Below, piece by piece: positions 34,859-48,300 of a stretch of DNA of 64,000 nucleotides (positions are counted from its first letter, which is position 1; every line of letters begins with the position of its first letter). The position numbers and the translations under genes were made by a program. The notes under the pieces are model-generated. The model ran no database searches. It saw nothing but the letters and a program-made list of their open reading frames with translations, and was not told where the DNA came from. Source of the stretch: Monoplex corrugatus (taxonomy: Eukaryota > Mollusca > Gastropoda > Littorinimorpha > Ranellidae); assembly GCA_030674185.1 (NCBI GenBank), contig JAPXFY010000026.1:56390252-56454251 (forward strand), read 5' to 3'.

Positions 34859-37800
34859 ACCTGACGACGAGAGGCGCGCTGACGGAAAAGAGAACAGTCT
34901 CCACTTTGCTATTAGCCACTATGTAGATGGAGTAGCGCGCGCTGGGGCTGAGGCGACTGTTGTTAAAACCATTGTATACCTGTCCGTCCCCAACAACGAA
35001 CGGCCTGCTGCCCAGTCCCACGCTCTCCAACTCCGCCACGATCCGACCGGCCGGTAATGCTTCGCGTTGGGCTGCTTTTGACATCGCCTTTCTCGTCCCA
35101 CTGGCTGCAGATATTGCCGGGGCCTGTCTCCTTCTCCTGGTTGTGTTTAGTGTCAGCGCCTGTCTCCTCCCTGCTGTCTGTCCTGGCCGGTGGCTGTTGC
35201 CTTCTCGAGTGCTGTCCCTGTGTTGGTCTGGTCTTTCTGGCGTTAAACTTTCACCCTCCTGTTGTATGCTTTGTGTTGTGGTCACGTTGTGGGGTCTCTT
35301 TCTCCACGCTGTTTTCTCCTCCTGCAAGATCTCATTAGTCAAAAGAGTCTGCATGTTGTGGTCTTTTGGCTTTGAGCTGAAATTATTCCCTTTCTGAGGC
35401 CGCTGATTAGTACGTACGTTTTGTAGCTCTTGTGGCGTAGAGCTCACACCGTTCTCTTCCAAGTTATTTTGATTTGGAGCTGTGCTGTGTAAGTCTTCTG
35501 TCTTTGATGTTGAACCGTTGCCTTCCTGAATCTCCTGCTTTGCTGATGTGTTCTGTGGATCCTTGGCATGGAATGTGGAAATGTCACGTGGGTTTTCTGT
35601 TTGAGTCTGGTATGCAGGCATTTTGTCATGCAATGCTGGAGGTGGCGTGGTTCCAGTGTTTTGTGATGCCATAGTTCTGGGTGTAGGGCTGGGGGAGCTG
35701 GTGCTTATGGCTTCTGCCATTTTGGTCATGTGACCTGATGACATGCCCATCATCCGTGCTGTATGGATAGGTGTGTCTGTTGCTTTCTGCGTAACAACAT
35801 CAGGTTGTGGGGTGTAGAGCGTTGTCTGTGCTGTAACAACTACATCAGGTTGTGGGGTGTGGGGTATTGTCTGTGTTGTAACAACTACACCAGGTTGTGG
35901 GGTGTGGAGCGTTGTCTGTGTTGTAACAACTACACCAGGTCGTGGGGTGTGGGGTGTTGTCTGTGTTGTAACTTCATCAGGTCGTGGGGTGTGGGGTGTT
36001 GTCTGTGTTGTAACTTCATCAGGTTGTGGGGTGTGGGGTGTTGTAACTTCATCAGGTTGTGGGGTGTGTGGTGTTGTCTGTGTTGTAACTTCATCAGGTT
36101 GTGGGGTGTGTGGTGTTGTCTGTGTTGTAACTTCATCAGGTTGTGGGGTGTGTGGTGTTGTCTGTGTTGTAACTTCATCAGGTCGTGGGGTGTGGGGTGT
36201 TGTCTGTGTTGTAACTTCATCAGGTCGTGGGGTGTGAGGTGTTGTCTGTGTTGTAACTTCATCAGGTCGTGGGGTGTGGGGTATTGTCTGTGTTGTAACA
36301 ACTACACCAGGTCGTGGGGTGTGGGGTGTTGTCTGTGTTGTAACTTCATCAGGTCGTGGGGTGTGTGGTGTTGTCTGTGTTGTAACTTCATCAGGTCGTG
36401 GGGTGTGGGGTGTTGTCTGTGTTGTAACAACTACACCAGGTCGTGGGGTGTGGGGTGTTGTCTGTGTTGTAACTTCATCAGGTCGTGGGGTGTGGGGTGT
36501 TGTCTGTGTTGTAACTTCATCAGGTCGTGGGGTGTGGGGTGTTGTCTGTGTTGTAACAACTACATCAGGTTGTGGGGTGTGTGGTGTTGTCTGTGTTGTA
36601 ACAACTACACCAGGTCGTGGGGTGTGGGGTGTTGTCTGTGTTGTAACTTCATCAGGTCGTGGGGTGTGGGGTGTTGTAACAACTATATCAGGTTGTGGGG
36701 TGTGTGGTGCTGTCTGTGTTGTAACAACTTCATCAGGTTGTGGAGTGTGGGGTGTTGTCTGTGTTGTAACAAATACATCAGGTTGTGGGCTGTGTGGTGT
36801 TGTCTGTGCTGTAACAACTTCATCAGGTTGTGGAGTGTGGGGTGCTGTCTGTGTTGTAACAACTTCATCAGGTTGTGGAGTGTGGGGTGTCGTCTGTGGG
36901 ATGAGTGTGTCAATTGTTCTGTCTCTGAAGTAAGTACTGATGCTAACCACGTTCCGTATGTCTGATATCACATCAGTGGCTGTCGCTGAATGTTGTGGTG
37001 CTTCATTTGTAGTGCCTGATGTGATTGTATCATTTGGTGCTTCACGTGTTGTGTTTGGTGTGGTTGTATCATTTGGTGCTTCACGTGTTGTGTTTGATGT
37101 GGTTGTATCATTTGGTGCTTCACGTGTTGTGTTTGATGTGGTTGTATCATTTGGTGCTTCACGTGTTGTGTTTGGTGTGGTATTATTTGGTGCTCCACGT
37201 GTTGTGTTTGATGTGGTTGTATTATTTGGTGCTTCACGTGTTGTGTTTGGTGTGGTTGTATCATTTGGTGCTTCACGTGTTGTGTTTGGTGTGGTTGTAT
37301 CATTTGGTGCTCCACGTGTTGTGTTTGATGTGGTTGTATCATTTGGTGCTTCACGTGTTGTGTTTGGTGTGGTTGTATCATTTGGTGCTTCACGTGTTGT
37401 GTTTGGTGTGGTATTATTTGGTGCTCCACGTGTTGTGTTTGATGTGGTTGTATTATTTGGTGCTTCACGTGTTGTGTTTGGTGTGGTTGTATCATTTGGT
37501 GCTTCACGTGTTGTGTATGGTGTGGTTGTATCATTTGGTGCTTCACGTGTTGTGTTTGGTGTGGTTGTATCATTTGGTGCTTCACGTGTTGTGTTTGGTG
37601 TGGTATTATTTGGTGCTTCACGTGTTGTGTTTGGTGTGGTATTATTTGCTGTTCTGTATTTTGTGTATGGTGTGGTTGTATCAGGAGCATTCTGTTTGTC
37701 AGGAAACACTGATATGTTATGACGTGTCGCCAAACTGACATCAGCAAGTGATAATGTATTATGATGCGTCGCCTCGCTGTCTGCAAGAAATGAGGACGTA

Positions 37801-39285
37801 CTATCACTGACAGCCGAATGTGATGACATATTAAACAAATCTGTGGACACCGTACTGAAAATGCCATCTGCAGCAGACTGTTTCTGCTGAGAATTGGCTG
37901 GGTCTTTGGTTTTGTCAGACTGTTGCTCAGATGCTGGAGGACTCTGGTGCGTCAGATTGTTTCCTGTGGTGTCTGAATTCAATATCCGATCTGAGACAGT
38001 TGTATTCCTCTTGTTGTTTGTCAAGATCACTGTTTGTTTGACTGTCAGTCTGGGACCAAGGTTTTCAACTGCGCCCTGAGCAGTCTGGGAGACACGTAGC
38101 TGGGCAGTGTTTCTATGAGCGGCAGGCTGTCCAAGAGACGTTGGCAGGGAATAGCTTAGCTGTTTCATGATGAGATTGCCTGGTTTTACGCCGCTGCTTC
38201 CCCTGCTGTTGTGGATGGTCAGGAGTGGCTGAGCGTACAACTTTCCACTTCCACTGAGTTTGTGATTGGCTTCGTCCTCTTCTCCAGACTTCCCTTCTAC
38301 ATAGAGATGGCCATTGTGTGACTTGAAAGGCATCGTGTCTTGTACTGCACTGTCTGCCTTTTCTGTCCACTGACCGGGAATATGGTAGATAGGCGGCTGT
38401 AGAGTCTGTCTTATGATTAAAAACGGAAGGCTGGATCTCTTCCTGTGTGCTGTACCATTTTCTGAACTGGAACAACCAACAGCCGTCCATAGCTCCAGTG
38501 CTTTTGTAAATTGGGATTGTGTGGATGTGTTTTGTGTGGCTATGTTCTCCCTCACTTCTATGTCCGCTGCCTGCTTCTCAGTCTTGACGTCTTTCTGCTC
38601 CGTCTTTGACTGGCAACTGGTGTCCTGAATATGGCTCTGGCTGTCCCGACTGTCACCGCCTGACTCGTTCAATATCATGTTCACTGCACCATCACTGACA
38701 GGCGTGCTGCTGGTGTCTTCTGTTGGTGGTTCTTGGATCTGCCCAGCGCTGTTCTTCACACGGTTCTCTGGCTGGACCATCATATTATTCTCCACGCCGA
38801 CACTGACCACACCGTTCTTTATACCCACCACACTGTCGCTGTCCTTCACATTGGCAGACATCTGTCCCAATTCTCTATTCTGACCGTGTGACATCCGTCC
38901 CAAATTACCATTCTGAGTGTGCAACACGTGTCCCATTTGACCATTCTGACTAGGTGACACCTGTTCCATTTGGCCATTCTGGCTAGGCGTTTCCTGTCCC
39001 AATCTGACATTCTGACCAACTAATTCCTGTCCCAACATGCCATTCTGATTAAATGATTCCTGCCCTGATCTACCATTCTGATTGAGCGATTCCTGTCCCA
39101 ATCTACCATTCTCACCGAGTGACCCTTGTCCCAATCCGCCATTCTCACTGTGTGATTTCTGTCCCAATCTGCTATTCTCAATGAGTGATTCTGGTCCAAA
39201 TCTGCCATTCTGATCGACAGAGTCGATTTCGTTGTTAGCTGTTCCATGAACCCGACTTCTTTGTCCTATTTCGTCTCCCTGGGAC

Positions 39286-39351
<66 letters not shown>

Positions 39352-42300
39352 GACACACGCACACGCATACGCATACGCACACACACAGAGCCACCAATTA
39401 AACAACCCAAAGATACTGGTATAAGCCCTTCACCAGCAAACCAGCCTGATGCCAGATACCAAGCCGTCTAAAGGAAACTCAGAATTATCACCAATAAGAT
39501 AAGAGAGAAAAGAACCAGTTATTGAGTTAATAAATCGATACGTAGATTTATAAGGATATTTGGTGTACGTGGGCTGAGCACAATGGGTCGTCTGGTCAAA
39601 CGTCCCACATAACTGTGGAACTAAGCACAATGGTCTGCTAGTTAGATGCCCTACATAACTGCACCACAGAAATTCATGTCTATACAAAATGATCCATCAT
39701 CTGCTTTTCTTTTGAAAATACATGTCTAGACAAAATAATCCATCATCTGCTTTTCTTTTGAAAGTACATGTCTAGACAAAATGATCCATCATCTGCTTTT
39801 CTTTTGAGAGTAAACCATCGCCACCAGTATCTCATACAACATAAACTTCAACCCATCTGTCCCCTCCCCCTCCGAAATGAACTGCCATCTCTACAGCATA
39901 CACACATTTCCCTCGTTTACATCATTAACACTCTCTGCCTAATTCCCTTTTCTGTTCTTCCTTGTCTTGTCACGTCCACCTCCTAATGTTTCTGGGAGCT
40001 CTGATTCAGAAAAATCCAAACAGCTCCCATTCTGCACGGTTGGTGCTATGCAGCATCACTTTTGAAATAATGCCAACGCCAATCTCACTGATGCTGATTC
40101 TTGTTTTTCCCTTCACACCACCACCACCACCACCACCACCAATACAGCAACAACAACAACACTACTACTACTACCGCTTCTACTACTACTTCTACTTATG
40201 ATGATGATGATGATGATAACGAGTGACAATGACAATAACGACGACGACGACGATGATAATGATGATGATGAGCTTAATTTCAGTGGCCCTAATCGTCCAT
40301 AAATTCAGAACATGTACATACACAACAAACTAACCATACATACCACAAACTAACCATACATACAAGTCTATTTCTATCTATCTATCTGTCTGTCTGTCTA
40401 TCTCATCTGTCTGTCTGTCTATCTATCTATCTGTCTGTCTTAGTGTCTATCTATCGATCTATCTACAAATGTAAATCGTGCAGCGTTGTTGTGGACTTTG
40501 TGGAGTCCAGACAGAAGAAATCTAAGACAGCCAGCCAGGACAGCATTGTATGTGGATTCCCACCACTTCCTTTCACTATTTTCATTTAAGTGAGACGATC
40601 TATGATAGGCTAGCCCAAGGTTTGTGTCCAAAATCTGATGAATAACATAATGTACCCTTCAAGAATTCATTGCTCAAAATTCATATACTAAGCCCAAGTG
40701 GGGATAATGTACAAGTTCATGTTGCGAAATATATCTATGGCTGTCTATACTTGGGAAAACTACAATACTCTTACTAGTCTTAGGACTCTTAGTTCTTCTC
40801 GTACTTATATTTCCACTGATGTTGATGCAAGTGGCATGATACGATGCATGAAAGTGAACCAGTCATTCTTAACCAGTCTGTGTGCTCTAGAACTGTTTGG
40901 GTTCTTCAGGTAAGGAAAGGAGTCCCTGAGCCCACACGCACCCTTACCTTCAAAGCCAGACTGTTATAACTTTGCACAGTCTTCACTGGTGTTAAGACAC
41001 GCTTGCCTCTCCAGTACCCAGTTGGCCCACGAGGGATACCTGCTTCCACCCGCTCCTGCTCCGATAAATGCATCATTGCCACGATGACGTAATATGACGT
41101 CACAGGGCCGTTTGTGCTAGACACTCCTCTAATGTCGATCTGAATGGTATCAGTGGATTTCACTTTCACCTGCAAAAGATGCAAGTGGGCAAAGTGAGAA
41201 TGGCGTGTAGTTCAACCTGAAACCACAAAAACTATCACCACTTCACTACTAACAGCATACCTGCATCGTCACACCACTAGCTCAGCATAACACCACCATC
41301 TACGTCACCACAACAATCATGACCATTATAACCATCCGCCACCTCCACCACTATTACCATCATCACTATCAAATCTTCTACATTACAACCATCACCACCA
41401 TCATCACAATATACAATTGCAACTATCATCACCACAACTACCATTACCATATCGTAACCATCCACTACTACCATACACCACCACACTATACCATACAACC
41501 ATCACTACATACAACAACACCATACAACCATCACCTACCAACCCATCACACAACCAATTACAACACATCACCAAACATTACAACACCATCACTACTACCA
41601 TTACAACCCACCATCACTACTACATACCACCACTCTATACCATTAACCACATCACTACTACCATTACAACTCACCATATACATTACAACCACCATCACTA
41701 CTACCATTACACCACATCACTACATATTACAACACACATACTACCATTACAACCACCATCACTAACTACCATTACAACACATCACTACTATCATTACAAC
41801 ATCACCACATACATTCATTACAACCACCATCACTACTACATTTACAACCAACATCACTACTACCATTACAACACCATCACTACTACCATTACAACCAACA
41901 CTCTACATTACAACCATCACTATATCATTACAAACCATCACTTCCATTACAACCATCCACTACTATATTACAACCACATTATACATTAAAACCATCACAT
42001 ACTACCATTACCCACATTACAACCACCCACTACTATCATTACAACCACACCACTACTATCATTACAACCACACACACACATTACACCACACCATACTACA
42101 TTACCACCATCACACTATACAATACAACCACACCACCACTAACATTACAACCACCATACACTACTATCATACAACCCCCACTACTACCATTACAACCACC
42201 ATCACTACTATCATTACAACCATCACACTACTACATTACAACCACACACTACTATCATACACCATCACCACTACTACATTACAACCACCATCACTACTAC

Positions 42301-45300
42301 ATTACAACCATCACCACTACTATCATTACAATACCACTACTACATACAACCACCATCACATACTACATACAACCACACACTCATACTATCATTACAACCA
42401 TCACCACTACTACATTACAACCACCATCACTACTATCATTACAACCATCACCATACACATACAACCAATCACACACCATCACCACATCACTACATTACAA
42501 CCACCACACTACTACATTACAACCATCACCACTACTACTCATTACAACCACCATCACTACTACATTACAACCATACCAACTATACCATTACAACCACCAT
42601 ACTACCATACACATACATACTACCACACCACATACTCACATTACAACCATCACACTACTCATTACAACCACCATCACTACTATCATACACCATCACCACT
42701 ACTACATTACACCACCATCACTACTCATTACAACACACCACTACACATTACACACCTCACTACTATCATTACAACCATCACCACTACTATCATTACAACC
42801 ACATCACTACTATCATTACAACCATCACCACTACTCATCACCACCATCACTAACATTACAACCAACCACTACTATCCATTACAACCAATCACACTACTAT
42901 ACTTACAACCATCCCCACTATCTACACATACACATTCACCATCACACTACTACATTACAACCACATCACTACTATCATTACAACCACCCACTATCTACCA
43001 CTACTACATTACAACCCCACTACTATCATTACAACCATCACACTACTACATTACAACCACCATCACTACTATCATTACACCATCACCTAATACACCACAT
43101 ACTATACATTACAACCATCACACTACCATTACATACACACATATACATCACCATCACCACTACTACCATTACAACCACCATCATACTATCATTACAGCCA
43201 TCACCACTACTATCATTACAACCATCACACTACCATTACAACCACCATCACTACTATCATTACAACCATCACACTACTACCATTACAACCACCATCACTA
43301 CTATCATTACAACCATCACCATACTTCATTACACCTCACATACTATCATACAACCACCATCACTACTATCATTACAACCATCACCACTACTATACATCTA
43401 TCAACACCCACTACATCATTACAACCACACACTATACATTACAACCATCATACCATTAATACTATACACACCATCACTACTATCATTACAACCACCTCAC
43501 TACTATACATTACAACCATCACCACTACTATCATTACAACCATCACCACTACTATCATTACAACCATCACCACTACTATCACCATTCACAACCATCACCA
43601 TCACTACTATCATTACAACATCATCACCACTACTACCATTACAACCATCATCACCACTGCTACCATTACAACCATCATCACCATGCTACCATTACAACCA
43701 TCATCACCACTGCTACCATTACAACCATCATCACCACTACTACCATTACATACACATCACACCTTCCACTACTACCATTACACATCCACCACTACTACCA
43801 TTACAACCATCATCACCACTACTACCATTACAACCATCATCACCATTTACAACCATAAAATCACCACTACTACCATCACCACCACCATTACTACCATTAC
43901 AACCATCATCACCACTACTAGTACTACCAATACAACCATCATCACGATTACTACCATTACAACCATCATCACCACTACTACCATTACAACCATCATCACC
44001 ACTACTACCATCACCACTACTACCACTACAACCATCATCATCACTACTACCATTACAACCACCACCAGCACTACTATCATCACCACCATCATCACCACAA
44101 CTACCATCACCATCATCATAACCACTAAGCTGACTTTTGATTACAACCAAAATGTCTCAATAACAGTTACATGTCTTAACATCAGATCAAATGTCTCAAA
44201 ATAAAACCCCAAAAAATAAACGACACATTTTAACAACAAACCAAATGTTTTAACAACAAACCACATGTCTTAAAAAACAAATAAAATGTCTTAACATCAA
44301 ATCAAATGTCTTTCGTATATACCAAATGTCTTAACAATAAAGCAAATGTCTTGACAACAAACCAATGTCTCAAAGACAAATGGAATGGCTGAACAACGAA
44401 ACTTTTTAATGACAAACCAAATGTCTTAACATGAAATCAAATGTCTTAACAACAAATCAAATGTCTTGGACATCAGATCAAATGTCACACAAATAAACAA
44501 GTGTCTTAACAATACACCGAATGTCTTAACAACAAACCAATGTCTTAATAACAAACCAAACGTCTTAACAATAAACCAAATGTCTTAACAACAAGCCAAA
44601 CGCCTTAATAATAAACCAAATATTTTAACAATAAACCAAATGCGTTTAATAATACACCAACATGTCATAATAATAAACCAAATGTTTGAATAATGAACTG
44701 AACGTCTTAACAATAAACCAAATGTCTAAACACCAATCCAAAAGTCTTAACAAGAAACTGAATGCCTTAGAAACACTGATTGTCTGAACAACAGATCAAA
44801 TATCTGAATAATAAGCCAAATGTTCTAACAACATAAATTCACAACAAACCAGGATTAATGTGAGGGTCAAGGCTAGACTGGCATACCTACCACTGGAGCA
44901 GCCAGGGGAGGGGGTCAGGGTTAAAGATAGGGTTAGTGGGGGGGGGGGTAGGGTTAAGGTTAAGGTAAAAGTTATGGTTAGGATTTGGGGCGAAGCCAGG
45001 TAGAAAGATTTGCCACTGGAGCTGGTGGTGGAGGTTTAGGATTAAGGTCAGGGCTAGGGCTAAGAATAAGGTCAGGTCACCACGAAAGCAGTAGGTGGGG
45101 GAAGGGCGCAGGGTTAAGGTTAGGATTAGGGCTAGGAATAAGGCCAAGTTGGCATACCTACCACACTGGAGCCGCAGGTGGGGGACTAGGGTTAAGGTAC
45201 AGTTAAGGTTATGGTTAGGGGCAAAGCCAGGCTGACATATCTACCACCGGACCTGGGGTTCAGGGGGTTAAGGTTAAGGTTAGGGTTAAGGTAAAGGGTT

Positions 45301-48300
45301 CAGGCAAGCTACAAGGCCTGGTCAGCACTGCTACCACAAGAGCAGTAGGCGGTGGGTTAGGATTAGGGTTAGGTGAGGGACAAGGCCAGGTTGGCATATC
45401 TACCTCTGGAGCAGCAGGTCGAGGCGGTGCCAGGTGCTTAGTGTGCACGCGAATGGTGGCCAGGCTGCTGACATTTCTGTTGGCCGTGCGTGACCTGACC
45501 CCAAGTACGTAGAAACGGCCTGGGTCAAGGCCACACAGCTCCACCTTCTGACTGGAGGCGGGTGGGGAGGTCTTGGGTTCGGTTTGGTAGTTGACATTGG
45601 GGTCGTCAGTGCAATCAAACACCTGCCATCATCAACACAATGATGATGATGATGATGATGACGATGATTATAATTATGACGATGACAATAATGATGAAGG
45701 CAGGCAGGTCTTGGGCTCAGTTATATGAGTGCAACCAGGATGTTTTCAAATACTTGAAAGGCTGGGGTTCAGGGGCCAGCTAGGCCACTGAAAGGATTAT
45801 GGGGCAGCGCCCCATTTGTGGGGTTAGAGGGGCCCCATAGGAAGCTGAAAGGAAAATGCAGTTTTAAGAGCAAATCGAAAGCTCATCGTTGAATACGAAG
45901 TTAGAAGGCACGCAATTAACGAAAAATGTACATGTACATAAGTAAACACACATCGCAACAACAACAAATACAAAATTTCCTACGAAAATTAAAGATCATG
46001 TCACCTTTTTATCCAATTTTTATTACAAACTAGTCAGAAAAAATCTAGTATATCAGGGTAGTTCAAATGTCTAAAGTGACTTTTAAATGTAATTGCAATG
46101 TATATTACTCCATTAGTTTCATACACTGATACAGTTTACAATAATTCTGACAGGTAGTGCACAATATATAATACGTTTAAAATAAAAATTTGAGGCAACA
46201 GATAGAATGTAGATAGATTAGTTAATCTCCAGAATAATACATACTTATAATAAGAACAGATGGAAACTACTTCTGTTGATGTCAGCTCAATCCAGCTTGG
46301 ATTCATCGACAAACCAATCCTTGGTCATGGAGTGGGGAAGAATTAACGCTGCTGATGCCTTTTTCTTCGAGCCAACACCACTGCCGTTTGTTCCTCATTC
46401 CCTCCTTCAATTAAGCCAGCCATAAAGAATCCTTGTCAAGAAAATCACTTTACATGCTTGTGCAGAGCGTATTTCCGGAAATGACTGCTCAACACCTCAG
46501 AGACAAAGAGAGCCAAAAATCGGATTGGAAACGCATGGACACAGAATGCCTTGACACTGACGGATTTCCATCGATTTTGATTTAAGATTTTTTTTATTCT
46601 TATGTTTGTTTGAGCCTTGGCTGTCTCTGTACTTCATTGCTGTCAATTTCTTCTTGAGTACTTGGATGATGTTGGTATCAGATGGCCTGCCATCTAACTG
46701 AACAAACAAAACTCGGTCTGACACAGCCCAGTGTCCTTTGATAGACTTTGACTTGTCCCTTTCCATTATGTTGCCCACTTCTCTTTCAAGTGTGTCTCCA
46801 CCAGAATACATAATTTTATGCTTGCCTGATGTTATCATGCCTGTCCATTTCCATCTCACTTCCCTAGTCCTAAAATAATGGTGTTAAGCCTTTCCATCTC
46901 CATCTTGACATTTTCTAATTTTCCTTTTTGCAGCAATGTTCTTACATGGCAGGTTACAATTTTAATGTTTTTTCATCTGATCGCAGTAGCTTGCTGGTGG
47001 GTTGGGTGTCACCTGTGCAGCATGATGGTCCCTACCGGAAGAAGGTGCTCCAAGGGAGCCCCTATTTGTGTCGTTTACCTCCATTCTCTTTCGGTTGGCC
47101 ATGATTAACTTGGGGAATATACGATGGTGGTTTCCCGTTGCCTTCCATCGATTTTCTGTCAACGTTTACTCTCTCTCAGTCTCTGAGATAACCACAAGGC
47201 AGTGGTGTTTTCCTTTTAGGGTTTAGTTTCTTAGCCTTGATCTCCCAAGACACGCACAAGGCACTGGTGCTATTTACCCACAGCCTGGGGTCTGGGCATG
47301 TTCACACGCCGGTGGGCCTGCGTGCTGCACGTCTGGGGGCCAGACCTCCTCAGAGTCAGAGTCCCTCAAGTTTAGCCCGAGTCCGTAAGGTGCTCAATTA
47401 CTGTATGTCACCACAAGGAAGTACAACGTAGGGCTTGCTGATGAAGAGGTTATGTACTGACAGAGAGAGACTTACGCATTCTGCTCTCTTTTTCACATAG
47501 CTGCATGCAGCAGTGCTAGCCAACGGTCACATCAGCCATTACGGCTCAATGCACATCACGGGATAATACAGTGATAGTGGGAGATTTTAATGCTAAAGTG
47601 GGACAGGAGAGAGTGGACGACATAGTTGGACCTCATGTCCTTGGCACACAGAATGAAAGAGGAGAAAAACCTGTTGAATGGGCACAAATAAATGAATTCA
47701 TAATAATAGGAAACACCTGGTTTTAGCAGCCTGTCAGAAGAAAATGGACATGGATGAATCCAAGAGATAGTACAAAAATTAAATGGCTACATCCTCATAA
47801 ATAAAAGACTCAGAAACTCTTGCTGATAGCAAAAACATTGCCAGGCGCAGACTGTAACAATGACTATAAACCTGCAATGGAAAGATTAAGGCTGAAACTA
47901 AAGAAACGAAAACAGACCAAAAGTAACGTCAAACTAAATCTTGGACTCTTACAGATAGATGAATCGACTCGTGAACAAGATTAGCATACATGTTCAAAAC
48001 AAATTGAGTGCTCTGGAGAACGTTGGTGACAGTGAGGAACAATGAACAAAGTTGAGAAACTCGATAAATGAAGCTTGTGAAGAAATCGCTAGAGTTGAAA
48101 GAAAACTGAAAAGCGAAAAAAGAACCAAATGACACAAGAAATTTTAGTCTTGATGGAAGAATGGAGGAAGGTAAAGGGAAAAGAGGCGGAATAAAAAAAA
48201 AAAGATAAACAAGGAAATCAAGAATAGTTGCAATGAAGCTAAGGAAGCTTGGCTGGAAACAAAGTGCAAAGAAATCGAAGACCGGCACAAAACAGATCCC

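Noticed and set aside
35763..37738. Plus-strand frames opposite exon 6 (Cys/Trp-rich and Val/Leu-rich repeats, up to 400 codons)
   Set aside because: They are the antisense of coding minisatellites with periods divisible by three. The minus-strand exon is supported by splice sites and by the FNIII fold on both sides.
44930..45300. True interstitial telomere
   Set aside because: GGTTAGG and GGTTAAGG units are too degenerate and are interleaved with donor-like blocks. Reported only as telomere-like.
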